Below, one piece after another: positions 1-7,536 of a DNA stretch of 23,163 bases. The DNA lies in assembly GCA_002338605.1 (NCBI GenBank), contig DDIP01000031.1:1-23163 (forward strand). The letters are read 5' to 3'. Source of the stretch: Proteobacteria bacterium UBA1847 (GTDB lineage Bacteria > Pseudomonadota > Gammaproteobacteria > Steroidobacterales > Woeseiaceae). A program made the translations under genes and the position numbers. The notes under the pieces were generated by a model. That model was not told the DNA's origin. It saw nothing but the letters and a program-made list of their open reading frames with translations, and made no database searches. Position 1 is the stretch's first letter, and each line of letters starts with the position of its first letter.

Positions 1-1066
1 TGCCACAGGGTTTTGCCGTATCGACCGCCATCGCGTCACGCAATACGTTGACGTAGCAATGTTCCTGCGGCAATCCGTTTGTCAGTGCTTCCCACTGTTC
101 GCCACCGCCGCGGCTGCGATAGACGCGAAGCTTGCCATCGGGCGGGTAGTGCAACGAGTCGCTCAAGATCGGCACCACGTAAATTGTCTCGGGTTCGTGT
201 GCGTGGACAGCGATCGGGAATCCGAAATCGCTGGGGAGGTTGCCGCTGACTTCGCGCCAGTTCTCGCCGCCGTCGTCGCTGCGCATGACATCCCAGTGTT
301 TTTGCATGAACAAGGTGTCCGGTTTTGACGGGTGCACGACGATGCGGTGTACACAGTGACCGACTTCGGCTGTCGGATCCGGAATGTACTGTGAATTCAG
401 TCCGTGGTTAATCGGTTTCCAGTTCTTGCCGCCATCGTCACTGCGGAAGGTTCCGGCTGCTGAAATCGCACAGAAAATTCGCTGGTCGTTTTTCGGGTCG
501 AGAACGATTGTATGCAGGCACATGCCACCGGCACTCGGCATCCAGTTGGGACCGGATTCATGGCCGCGCAGACCCGCAAACTCGTGCCAGCTGGCGCCGC
601 CGTCAGTCGTCCGAAATAATGCGGCGTCCTCGACACCGGCATAGCAGGTGTCCGGATCGTCATAGGAGGGTTCGAGATGCCAGACGCGTGCGAACTCCCA
701 GGGATGCTGCGTCCCGTCGTACCACTGGTGGGTCGTCAACGGTCGTCCGGTTTCCTTCGACGTGTCGTAAACGAACAGATTGCTGACACCCTGTGGCATG
801 CCGCTTTCGTCAGTCGACGGTTCGCCCTCGGAGCCAGGTTGTGACCAAGTCTTGCCGCCATCGTCCGAGCGCTGGATGATCTGGCCGAACCAGCTCGATG
901 ACTGCGATACGTAGATGCGGTTGGGGTCGGCGGGCGAGCCTTTCATGTGATAGATCTCCCAACCCGCAAAGTGCGGGCCGTCGACGGTCCATTGCTCGCG
1001 CTTGGTGTCGGAAGTGAGAATGAAGGCGCCTTTTCGGGTGCCAACGAGGATGCGGATTGCTGTCAC
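1..1066 (-). CDS. WD40/YVTN/BNR (Asp-box) beta-propeller protein, 3'-truncated by window edge
   Basis: The 355 visible residues carry repeated Asp-box motifs: SDDGGKTW near residue 67, TTDGGASW near 153, SDDGGKNW near 209, SDDGGENW near 263 and a degenerate SRGGGEQW near 318. This spacing is that of a sialidase/BNR-type beta-propeller. Databases often label such proteins exo-alpha-sialidase or glycosyl hydrolase, but I see no sialidase FRIP motif or catalytic set, so enzyme activity is not supported. There is no signal peptide, so a cytosolic location is likely. The start is GTG: the nearby ATG at 1068 runs straight into TGA, whereas GTG at 1066 has GGGAG about 7 nt upstream. The gene sits 39 bp behind a ThiF-like E1 gene and is probably cotranscribed with it. 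The C-terminus lies beyond base 1. Proteins of this kind are usually not much longer, so probably only a short tail is missing. Confidence 0.85.
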   Translation of the reverse strand, partial: MTAIRILVGTRKGAFILTSDTKREQWTVDGPHFAGWEIYHMKGSPADPNRIYVSQSSSWFGQIIQRSDDGGKTWSQPGSEGEPSTDESGMPQGVSNLFVYDTSKETGRPLTTHQWYDGTQHPWEFARVWHLEPSYDDPDTCYAGVEDAALFRTTDGGASWHEFAGLRGHESGPNWMPSAGGMCLHTIVLDPKNDQRIFCAISAAGTFRSDDGGKNWKPINHGLNSQYIPDPTAEVGHCVHRIVVHPSKPDTLFMQKHWDVMRSDDGGENWREVSGNLPSDFGFPIAVHAHEPETIYVVPILSDSLHYPPDGKLRVYRSRGGGEQWEALTNGLPQEHCYVNVLRDAMAVDTAKPCG

Positions 1067-1105
1067 ATCGATACTCCCTTTGTGCGTTCTTTTTTGGGCC
1101 GGACT

Positions 1106-2200
1106 TCAGGTCCCCACGTACTTCGAGTATAGGCTACGCGCTATCTGCGGGTCATCGGTTCCCTTGATGATTGCCCGGCCGTCCGGGAACAGCGTGAGCT
1201 CATACAACTTATTGCTATCGGCTATTTGCGATCGCAGCATGTACTCGTTGGCAGAAACGACACCGTGCTTTTGAAGGCGTGCCGCAACGCCGTCGAGATT
1301 GAAACGGCCGTTTTCCTGCCGGTGGCGAATCTGGACGGCGTTACGGCCGCACAGCGAGACAGCACTGGATCCCGAGCTGCCGGACAGGAAATCGAAGCGA
1401 TGCTGCTTGCAGCAGGGGCAGTCGCCGTTTGTGTACGCGTTGTCGATCTCGAGTTCATAAAAATCGTTCGCCCAGACATCGATGTTCAACAACTTTCTTC
1501 GGACTCGATCGTAGTTGCCGGTCAGAATTTTCAATGCTTCGGTGACCTCGATATTTGCGATGATGGCGACAAGTGGCCCGATCACGCCGACGGTGTCACA
1601 GGTCGGACTTGAGCCGGGGGGCGGTGCTTCTTCAAACAGGCAACGAAAACAGGGAGTCGAAAAATCCCCATCCGGCGACGTTGTCCACGGTGCATTGGTA
1701 TCCGTGTGTGGCATGAAGGCGATGGCCATTCCGGTCGTGCCAACCGCGCCCCCGTAAACATAGGGCAGCGAATGTTTTACCGCGACGTCATTCGCCAGGT
1801 AGCGGGTTTCGAAGTTATCGAGGCCATCGACGAGAATGTCGACGCCTGTCGCATAGCGTTCGATGTTCGTATGGTTGATGTCGTCGACGATCGCCGTGAC
1901 GTGAACGTCGGAATTGATTTCTTCGAGCCGCTTCTTCGCCGCGATCGCCTTCGGCAATGCGTCTTTGACATCCTGTTCGTCAAACAAGGTCTGTCTTTGC
2001 AGATTGGTCAGCTCGACGAAGTCCCGGTCGACAATGACCAGGTGTCCGACGCCGGCACGCGCCAGCATTTCGGCCGCCGCCGAACCGAGCGCGCCGCAGC
2101 CCAGTAACAGGGCGGTCGAATCCCGGAGTCGCTGCTGTCCATCGTTGCCGAAACCCGGCAACAGCATCTGCCGGTTATAGCGGGAAAAATCGGTTTTCAT
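1106..2200 (-). CDS. ThiF/MoeB/HesA-family E1-like adenylyltransferase
   Basis: This is a 364-residue E1-like enzyme, expected to adenylate the C-terminal glycine of a MoaD/ThiS-type ubiquitin-like carrier. It has the ATP-binding loop GCGALGS (34-40), the NLQRQ arginine-finger motif (66-70) and the DGLDN aspartate (125-129). Two zinc CxxC pairs are present (C184/C187 and C261/C264), plus the crossover-loop cysteine in PTCDTVGVIGP (C201). Beyond the MoeB core is a C-terminal domain from about 285 (CGRNAVQI, then ELTLFPDGRAIIKGTDD). There is no rhodanese domain, unlike MoeZ. I chose ATG at 2200, since extending upstream would run into the esterase gene and adds no conserved sequence; no clear Shine-Dalgarno is visible. 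It lies 49 bp behind the esterase and 39 bp before the propeller gene. Real MoeB or ThiF would normally sit with molybdopterin or thiamine genes. None are here, so this is probably a specialised paralogue whose carrier is not in the window. Confidence 0.9.
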   Translation of the reverse strand: MKTDFSRYNRQMLLPGFGNDGQQRLRDSTALLLGCGALGSAAAEMLARAGVGHLVIVDRDFVELTNLQRQTLFDEQDVKDALPKAIAAKKRLEEINSDVHVTAIVDDINHTNIERYATGVDILVDGLDNFETRYLANDVAVKHSLPYVYGGAVGTTGMAIAFMPHTDTNAPWTTSPDGDFSTPCFRCLFEEAPPPGSSPTCDTVGVIGPLVAIIANIEVTEALKILTGNYDRVRRKLLNIDVWANDFYELEIDNAYTNGDCPCCKQHRFDFLSGSSGSSAVSLCGRNAVQIRHRQENGRFNLDGVAARLQKHGVVSANEYMLRSQIADSNKLYELTLFPDGRAIIKGTDDPQIARSLYSKYVGT

Positions 2201-2249
2201 GTTCAGAACATTAGCACGCCGTGGGGCGCCTTGAGTGCGGGAAAGCGCC

Positions 2250-3203
2250 TTATTGAAACTGGCTGAAGAAAGACCACACGGCCTCGGCACCGTCGATGTC
2301 CCTGTTGACGCGCCCAACGACCAATCGCGGCAGGTATTGCCGTCCGGACGGCCAGGTGTGACCGCCACCCTCGATGCGAAACAGCACAACCGGGGTGAGG
2401 TCACAGGCTCGCCAGGCCGTCTTGCGCACCTGCATACGATCCCGCCTTGTGTCGATAATTTCTTCGATCGATTCTGCTGCGCACTCGTTTCTGCTGCGCC
2501 AGTACTCGACGGTTGCATCAGTGGACATCACTTCATCGCGTTCCCGCTTGCCGACTTTTATCCTGCCGCCGTCGTAGGGAACCAGCGGGTCATCCGTTCC
2601 GTTGATAATGGCGATTGCGGTGGCGGGCGCCTCCACACATTCCTGTTGCATGTAAACCGGCATGGGCATCGCAACTGGCGCGATAGCACGAATCCGGTCC
2701 GGGTGAGCACAGGCGACGAAGTAGGAGGCCTGGCCGCCGCGCGAGATACCGGTGGCGAAGATTCGATTCTCATCGATTGGTAGCGTGCGGACGAGTTCGC
2801 CGATGAGATCGCCGAAAAAGCGGCGATCGTTGATGCGGATTTCAAGCGATTCGGAAATTTCGCCACCGCCAAGGTCCCACATTTTATCGATGGCGTTCGG
2901 GTATACGACATAGAAATCCTCGCGGTCAGCGATCTTGTGCATTGAGCGACCGACTTCCCGAGAGATGCCTTTTGCTGTCCCGCCTCCACCATGAAAGACG
3001 AGCACCAGCGGCCTGGTTTCGGAGCCCTGTATCGCCCTCGCGGGCGAGTACAAGAGGTAAGAGCGCTCCCGTTCACCGACAAGAATTTCGTGCGTACTCA
3101 AGGTCCCGGCTGATCCGCGTGCGAGAGCGTTGGTGCTGAACCACATGGCGATCAGGACCAGCAGCAGAACGTCAGCGAGCAATATGAGCCTGGATCGAGA
3201 CAA
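2250..3203 (-). CDS. Secreted PHB-depolymerase/LpqC-like esterase (alpha/beta hydrolase)
   Basis: A 317-residue alpha/beta hydrolase of the polyhydroxybutyrate depolymerase/LpqC group (COG3509-like), whose members cleave polyester or feruloyl-type ester bonds. Visible elements are an N-terminal hydrophobic signal segment (residues 5-28, ending near ALA), the oxyanion loop HGGGG (71-75), the nucleophile motif GISRGG (S154), the acid in NGTDDPLVPYDG (D205) and the histidine in GGGHTWPSG (H282). It is therefore probably active in the periplasm or exported. The predicted start is TTG at 3203, three bases after the peptidase stop. An internal ATG at residue 20 would cut the signal peptide, so TTG is preferred; GGGA about 8 nt upstream could serve it. 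The tight spacing suggests translational coupling to the S10 peptidase. True substrate (PHB, xylan ester or other) cannot be read from sequence. Confidence 0.85.
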   Translation of the reverse strand: MSRSRLILLADVLLLVLIAMWFSTNALARGSAGTLSTHEILVGERERSYLLYSPARAIQGSETRPLVLVFHGGGGTAKGISREVGRSMHKIADREDFYVVYPNAIDKMWDLGGGEISESLEIRINDRRFFGDLIGELVRTLPIDENRIFATGISRGGQASYFVACAHPDRIRAIAPVAMPMPVYMQQECVEAPATAIAIINGTDDPLVPYDGGRIKVGKRERDEVMSTDATVEYWRSRNECAAESIEEIIDTRRDRMQVRKTAWRACDLTPVVLFRIEGGGHTWPSGRQYLPRLVVGRVNRDIDGAEAVWSFFSQFQ

Positions 3204-3206
3204 GCC

Positions 3207-4712
3207 TTAGTTCCCGCTCTTGCTGCGAATAAACTCCGCGAGATCCTTCTTGTACTTCACCATCGACGGCTCGTGAACGTACATCATGTGTCCGGCCTCG
3301 TAATACTCGATGCTGATGTTCTTGCGGAGTTCATCCGGGATTCGCAGGTGGTCGACGTAATACTCGGTCGCGAGGTGCGGTGTCGCGAGGTCGTAGTAAC
3401 CCTGTTGCACAAGAACGCGCATTGACGGGTTTTGCTGCATGGTCATCGCGAGATCAATCGACGTGTTCGGCATTGGCAGTTTGAAGCCTTGCAGATCGGG
3501 TTGTGCGTGGCTCCAGTCCCATTGCAGGAACAGATTGCCGAATACGGTGTAATTGCCGACGTCCTCAACACCGAGGTCATTCTGGTAATAGTCCATGAAT
3601 GCGGCGAGGTAGCCCGGCCCGATTGAGGTGGACATCGGGTCGTAGCTCATCGTCTCGCCGAGCCGATTGATCATGTGGCCGCTGAACCGTGAATCGATGC
3701 GGCCGATCGTCGTGCCCGTGGCCCTTGCGAGCTCCTTGTTGAACTGACCCTCGTTAATCCTCAGATCGGCACGGTCCCAGTAGTCTTCGGACAGGCCCGT
3801 GTAGTGCGACAGTCTTTCCAGTACGTAGGCACGCTCCTCGCCGGCCAGCCGGCTGCCTTTGAGGAGGGCCGGCGCATACTCGTTCAACGCAAAGTTCGCA
3901 ACTTCCTCCATGAAGGCGGGAAGGTCGTCATGTTTTTCGGACAAGGCACCATGATAATTCGCAGTTGATGCGAATGTCGGCAGGAACATAACGTGTGGCA
4001 GGTCGATGCCCATACCGGCAAACCCGGTCGCGAATTCCATGAACGGTGATACGAGAATGACACCGTCCAGTGCCACCATGTGGTTGGTCAGCAGGTAGTA
4101 GGCAACGCCGCCGGAACGAATGCCGCCATAACTCTCACCGAGAATGTACTTGGGCGATGCCCAGCGCTTGTTCTCGGTCAGGTATTGCACGATGAACTCA
4201 GATACCGACTTGATGTCCTGGTCGACGCCCCAGAAGTCCTCTCCCTTTCCGACACCGACCGGTTTCGAAAACCCTGTACCAACGGGGTCGATCATCACGA
4301 GGTCGACCTCGTCGATGATGCTGTATTCATTGTTAACGCGCCGGTACGGCCCGTTGTCGGACCAGCCTGCGTCTTCGACAACGGCACGCTGTGGTCCGAG
4401 GACGCCCATGTGCAGCCAGATCGAAGCCGAACCGGGACCGCCATTGTAGGCAAACATGATCGGGCGCTCGCGCTTGTTGCCGCCCTTGGCAACGTAGGCT
4501 GTGTAGCCGAACAGCGCGGTCGCCTCGTCCTTGTCGTTTTTCATCAGCATCGTACCGGCCGTCACCGTGTAGGCGATGTTCTTGCCGCCAACTCTTGCGG
4601 TTTGATCGGTAACCCAGGTCTTGGCTTCAGGTACCTTTGCGGGTGCTTCTTCGTCTGCGAATACGGCGGGGGAAATAAAAGTGAGGGTGATCAGGACAGC
4701 CAGTCTTTTCAT
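3207..4712 (-). CDS. Secreted S10-family serine carboxypeptidase
   Basis: A 501-residue serine carboxypeptidase of MEROPS family S10, which removes C-terminal residues from peptides, often at acidic pH. The N-terminus is a classical signal peptide (MKRLAVLITL, hydrophobic to ISPAVFA, cleavage near residue 19), so it acts in the periplasm or outside. Catalytic signatures are NGGPGSAS (90-97, oxyanion region), GESYGG (S194), the aspartate in GYYDLATP (D441) and EAGHMMY (H475). The start is the ATG at 4712, preceded by AAGGA at about 7 nt. A longer open frame reaches upstream into the globin gene but would bury the signal peptide. It follows the truncated haemoglobin by 46 bp and precedes the esterase by 3 bp, in one co-directional run. 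Bacterial S10 enzymes of this type are common in marine and soil Gammaproteobacteria and probably scavenge peptides. Confidence 0.93.
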   Translation of the reverse strand: MKRLAVLITLTFISPAVFADEEAPAKVPEAKTWVTDQTARVGGKNIAYTVTAGTMLMKNDKDEATALFGYTAYVAKGGNKRERPIMFAYNGGPGSASIWLHMGVLGPQRAVVEDAGWSDNGPYRRVNNEYSIIDEVDLVMIDPVGTGFSKPVGVGKGEDFWGVDQDIKSVSEFIVQYLTENKRWASPKYILGESYGGIRSGGVAYYLLTNHMVALDGVILVSPFMEFATGFAGMGIDLPHVMFLPTFASTANYHGALSEKHDDLPAFMEEVANFALNEYAPALLKGSRLAGEERAYVLERLSHYTGLSEDYWDRADLRINEGQFNKELARATGTTIGRIDSRFSGHMINRLGETMSYDPMSTSIGPGYLAAFMDYYQNDLGVEDVGNYTVFGNLFLQWDWSHAQPDLQGFKLPMPNTSIDLAMTMQQNPSMRVLVQQGYYDLATPHLATEYYVDHLRIPDELRKNISIEYYEAGHMMYVHEPSMVKYKKDLAEFIRSKSGN

Positions 4713-4758
4713 TGTTATTTCCTTGTCATCGAAGGATTCAGGCGATTTCGGCAGAATA

Positions 4759-5175
4759 TCATCTTTGGGCTTCGCATCGACGCCTGACGGCCTCCGCCGG
4801 TACAAATAGCTGCTCCATCAGGTAGGTCTTGAAGTCTTCATCGAAAGCCTGTTCCGCGACAGACTCTGACATGCAGGTCAGCCACTGATCGCGCTCCGGC
4901 GTCGTGATCGCAAGGTGCGCATGCACTCGTGGTATACCGATGGCTCCGTATTTTTCCGTGTAGAGTTTTGGCCCGCCGAGCCAGCCGCAGAGGAAGCGTG
5001 CGAGCTTGTCGCGCGATTCGTCGTTGTCGTCGGGGTGCATTTCCCAGATCGTCTCGAAGCGCGGATCGCTTTCCATGCGATCGAAAAAAACGTCGACCAG
5101 CCTGAAGATGCCCGCCTGGCCGCCAGCGGCACGGAATGACGCATCGCCTGTGCCGTACGGGATTGGCGGTTTCAT
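4759..5175 (-). CDS. Group II truncated haemoglobin (2-on-2 globin)
   Basis: A 138-residue cytosolic haem protein of the group II truncated (TrHbO-like) globin family. The N-terminal region has GGQAGIFRLVDVFFDRM (18-34). The core has LCGWLGGPKLYTEKYG (62-77) and ends in RDQWLTCM, where W98 is the G8 tryptophan typical of the family. H87 in the AHLAI segment is the expected proximal haem ligand. By eye alignment to M. tuberculosis GlbO, the usual B10 tyrosine is a phenylalanine here (F31), and the CD1 tyrosine position is a histidine (H47). Both would change the distal pocket, but these assignments are inferred. Family roles include O2/NO handling and peroxide or sulfide chemistry. The ATG at 5175 has no strong Shine-Dalgarno. 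The gene lies 76 bp behind the MFS gene and 46 bp before the S10 peptidase. Confidence 0.92.
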   Translation of the reverse strand: MKPPIPYGTGDASFRAAGGQAGIFRLVDVFFDRMESDPRFETIWEMHPDDNDESRDKLARFLCGWLGGPKLYTEKYGAIGIPRVHAHLAITTPERDQWLTCMSESVAEQAFDEDFKTYLMEQLFVPAEAVRRRCEAQR

Positions 5176-5251
5176 GCGGAAAGCCGGACCACGCCGTTGA
5201 TATTCGCGAGGATGACGCTTTCTTTGACACCGCTACAGAGGGTGATCTGGA

Positions 5252-6550
5252 TCAGGATCCGGCAGGTGACTGCACCATCGGTTCATCGGCACGGAGAAAA
5301 AGCCATAGCAGCGCGCCGATCAACACAAGAGCGGCACTGCTGACGATCGCGATTGTCCAGCCAAACCAGTTGGCAATCACCGGCACCATCATTCCACCGA
5401 CTGCGCCCGGCAGGTTGCCGCCGGTGTTCATGACGCCGGTTGCAACCTGTGCATGACGCCCGGCAATGCCCATCGCCGCAACCCAGAATGGTGACTCTGT
5501 GACCTGTGTAAAGCCGAAACTGCAACACAGCAGGACGACTGCGACGGTGACGTTGTCGGAGGTCGCGCCAAAGTAGAGAAACAGACCGGACAGGATAAGG
5601 CCGGTCATTGCCTGGTAGCGAGTCCCGAGGTGGATACCGAATCGTCGCACCAGCATGTCACAACTGAAGCCCCCTGCGGTTGCACCGATGGCGCCGAGTA
5701 TCCATTGCGCAGCGGTGAACAGGCCGGCATCGGTGGCTGAGAAGCCGCGGATCTCGACCAGGTAGAAATAGAACCAGCTGAAAAACAGGTAGAACACGTA
5801 GTTCATGCAGAAGTAGCTGCCGGTCAGCATCAGGATATTGCGATTCTTTAACGCGTGTTTCCAACTGCCCTTCTCGATCGACACGTCGAGAGCAGGGCGG
5901 TCCGACTGAATGAAGCGAAGTTCCGATGTCGTGATTTTCGGGTGGCTTGCCGGGTCGTCCCGAACAAACCAGTAATACGCGAATGCGGCGATCAGGCCCG
6001 TCGGCGCTGTGATCAGAAGTGCGCCTCGCCACCCGTAGCCTTCCATCAACCAGACCAGCAACGGAGCGGTTAATGCACCGCCCAGGGTCAGGCCGGTGCT
6101 TGTCAGGCCATTCGGTAGACCCCACTGCCGGACCGGAAACCATCGCTCGACGGTGCCGCCGATTGTGACCGGAAAAAAGGGCGCCTGGAACGCACCCAGG
6201 ATAAATCGTATGACCACGAGTACGACGACGATAGTTGTTACCGTCCAGGAATCGGCGCCAGGAACGATGGCCGTGACAAACGTCAGCACGGCCCAGGCGA
6301 TTGCAATGACCGTGATCGTCAGACGCGGACCGAAGCGGTCTCCGACAATACCGCCGGGAAACTGGAACACGGTATACCCCAGCGCGAGCGCCGAGAACAC
6401 CAGTCCGAGCTGGTACTCGTTCATGCCGAGGTCATGCATCATCTCGACACTGACAATCGAGAGGTTGGTGCGCAGCATGTAAAGAACCAGGCCGCCCAGG
6501 AAGATGACCGCAAGTACGATCCAGCGAAGGCCCTTTACAGGCGTGGGCAA
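5252..6550 (-). CDS. MFS transporter, anion:cation symporter (ACS)-like family
   Basis: A 432-residue major facilitator protein with about 12 hydrophobic segments, located in the inner membrane. It has the MFS loop 2-3 motif GGIVGDRFGPR (about 66-76). The layout of TM1-TM5 (NLSIVSVEMMHDLGMNEYQLG, then RFILGAFQAPFFP and ERWFP) resembles ACS-family carriers for organic acids such as hexuronates, glucarate and galactonate. The substrate is probably an organic anion, but that is inference from family only. The start is TTG at 6550 with GAGGA 7 nt upstream; the codon two before it is an in-frame TAA, so no longer form is possible. That TAA ends a 12-codon leader ORF in the same frame. The gene heads the six-gene minus-strand run ending in the propeller protein, which suggests import of a compound the downstream genes may act on. 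Confidence 0.88.
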   Translation of the reverse strand: MPTPVKGLRWIVLAVIFLGGLVLYMLRTNLSIVSVEMMHDLGMNEYQLGLVFSALALGYTVFQFPGGIVGDRFGPRLTITVIAIAWAVLTFVTAIVPGADSWTVTTIVVVLVVIRFILGAFQAPFFPVTIGGTVERWFPVRQWGLPNGLTSTGLTLGGALTAPLLVWLMEGYGWRGALLITAPTGLIAAFAYYWFVRDDPASHPKITTSELRFIQSDRPALDVSIEKGSWKHALKNRNILMLTGSYFCMNYVFYLFFSWFYFYLVEIRGFSATDAGLFTAAQWILGAIGATAGGFSCDMLVRRFGIHLGTRYQAMTGLILSGLFLYFGATSDNVTVAVVLLCCSFGFTQVTESPFWVAAMGIAGRHAQVATGVMNTGGNLPGAVGGMMVPVIANWFGWTIAIVSSAALVLIGALLWLFLRADEPMVQSPAGS

Positions 6551-6553
6551 GAC

Positions 6554-6592
6554 TTATTCCTCAGCGCAGGCAGTACGAAGGAACGCGTTCAT
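6554..6592 (-). CDS. Putative 12-residue leader ORF upstream of the MFS gene
   Basis: ATG at 6592 is preceded by AGGGA with a 6-nt spacer, a better initiation site than that of several genes here. It reads MNAFLRTACAEE and stops at TAA. The stop is followed by GTC and then the TTG start of the transporter in the same reading frame. It could be a translationally coupled leader peptide, or the original N-terminus of the transporter cut off by a nonsense change with reinitiation at TTG. It may also be chance. No other function is visible. Confidence 0.35.
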   Translation of the reverse strand: MNAFLRTACAEE

Positions 6593-6667
6593 GGATTTTC
6601 CCTGTAGTTACAGTGACTGGGACATTAGCATAGGAGATTCGGTGGATGGTTGATGCCGCCGCTTCGG

Positions 6668-7288
6668 CTAGTCATTCGGGAGCATTTGTTCCAGCCTGGG
6701 TAATAGCCGTTGCCACTTCCTGCAACTGATTGCTGTCTGATCGCCAAGTACAATCGCACTGCGAATCGAGCGAGCCAGAGCATTGGCGCTAAGACGCTGA
6801 TAGTAAGGCATTTGCCAGACGTAAAAGGGCAGCACCTCTTCGAGCGTCAGATCCGTGTTCAGCATTTGGTTGAACGCCTCGTAGAATCGACGTACTGCGT
6901 CGGAAACCGGGTTGCGCTCAGCGAGGTTCTCGGACGGTGCAATCGTCCACGTCCTGTCGGCCTGCAGAACGCAGGTACCAGCGTAGTTTTCGCGTCTTTC
7001 CTGCGACCATTCGTCCGGTGCGATCAGGCTGAGATTCCAATCGCCGTTGATCCAGTATAGGTAATTCGGTACGCCTGCGACGGGCCTGTACTTGAAGGTT
7101 GCCGACAGAACGAGCATGGAGGTAAAAAACTCTGCGAGCAGCTGCCGCTGCGGCTTGGCGATGACACCGCGCGGTGCACTTTGGTACCAGTCAAGCATAA
7201 ACCCGTTGGCACCCTTGCCGTCCGGATTGCCATCGGCTTTTGCTGCGAGTTCACCGTGACGTGGCTGACGTAGCGTTATTTCAGTCAT
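6668..7288 (-). CDS. DUF2452-like (C1orf50-type) protein of unknown function
   Basis: A 206-residue soluble protein with no signal peptide or membrane helix. The N-terminal half has NPDGKGANGFMLDW (21-34), PRGVIAKP (39-46) and a helical stretch LLAEFFTSMLVLSATF (50-65). The central part has NYLYWINGDWNLSLIAPDEW (75-94), then YAGTCVLQADRTWT (102-115). This central block resembles, from memory, the DUF2452 family (human C1orf50: a YLY segment, a FSIISPKEW segment, then GAYKLQHDLSWTP). The C-terminal 80 residues are helical and I recognise nothing in them. I chose ATG at 7288 because the conserved block begins soon after it. TTG starts at 7312 or 7411 are possible, and none has a convincing Shine-Dalgarno. 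It stands alone, 117 bp upstream of the MFS gene and separated from the TonB operon by a repeat cluster. Function unknown. Confidence 0.75.
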   Translation of the reverse strand: MTEITLRQPRHGELAAKADGNPDGKGANGFMLDWYQSAPRGVIAKPQRQLLAEFFTSMLVLSATFKYRPVAGVPNYLYWINGDWNLSLIAPDEWSQERRENYAGTCVLQADRTWTIAPSENLAERNPVSDAVRRFYEAFNQMLNTDLTLEEVLPFYVWQMPYYQRLSANALARSIRSAIVLGDQTAISCRKWQRLLPRLEQMLPND

Positions 7289-7444
7289 GAGATCGATGTG
7301 ACGTGTGGACAATTCTTGCTGGTTACCGGGTTTTCCATGGCATTGGCGAGTGCACAGGCGCCGCTCCCTGCCAATTGCCTTGCGCTGAATGTTGGCAAAC
7401 AAGCCAGCCAATAGCCACTCAGGGAACGCTCATCCAACCACCAA

Positions 7445-7530
7445 AATTAGGGTGGCAGTCACCCTAATAGCAAATCGCAGATATGGTGACTGCCACCCTA
7501 ATTGCAGTTATGGTGACTGCCACCCTAATT
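7445..7530. repeat. REP-like cluster: three copies of a 19-bp repeat, one inverted
   Basis: The 19-mer GGTGACTGCCACCCTAATT occurs perfectly at 7485-7503 and 7512-7530 (27-bp period) and in inverted orientation at 7445-7463. The inverted copy and the middle copy can form a long hairpin. The direct unit includes a partly conserved GCAG-T/A-TAT head. The inverted copy also contains its own palindrome (7446-7468). The layout (short GC-rich palindromes between genes, mixed orientation) is like bacterial REP/BIME elements. It fills most of the 248-bp gap between the TPR gene and the DUF2452-like gene. No mobile-element gene is nearby. Confidence 0.85.
7446..7468 (-). terminator. Possible intrinsic terminator of the TonB2-type operon
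   Basis: On the minus strand a perfect 9-bp stem, ATTAGGGTG with CACCCTAAT and a 5-nt loop, is followed at once by TTTTGG. It lies about 70 bp after the stop of the last operon gene. The stem is only moderately GC-rich and the T tract is short, so activity is uncertain. It is part of the repeat cluster. Confidence 0.4.
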
Positions 7531-7536
7531 GGGGGG

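Noticed and set aside
1..1066. Exo-sialidase or glycosyl hydrolase
   Set aside because: Asp-boxes are present but there is no signal peptide and no visible sialidase catalytic set, so only the fold is claimed.
2201..2518. Upstream extension of the ThiF-like frame to 470 residues
   Set aside because: It would overlap the esterase gene by about 270 bp and the added residues show no conserved feature. The E1 fold begins at the ATG at 2200.
2235..2783. 182-residue open frame on the plus strand
   Set aside because: Antisense to the esterase, which has a full catalytic triad.
4080..4787. 235-residue open frame on the plus strand
   Set aside because: It lies antisense to the S10 peptidase, whose catalytic motifs are clear; it has no recognisable domain.
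7445..7530. CRISPR array
   Set aside because: There are only three copies, one of them inverted, and the spacing is far too short for spacers. No cas gene is present.
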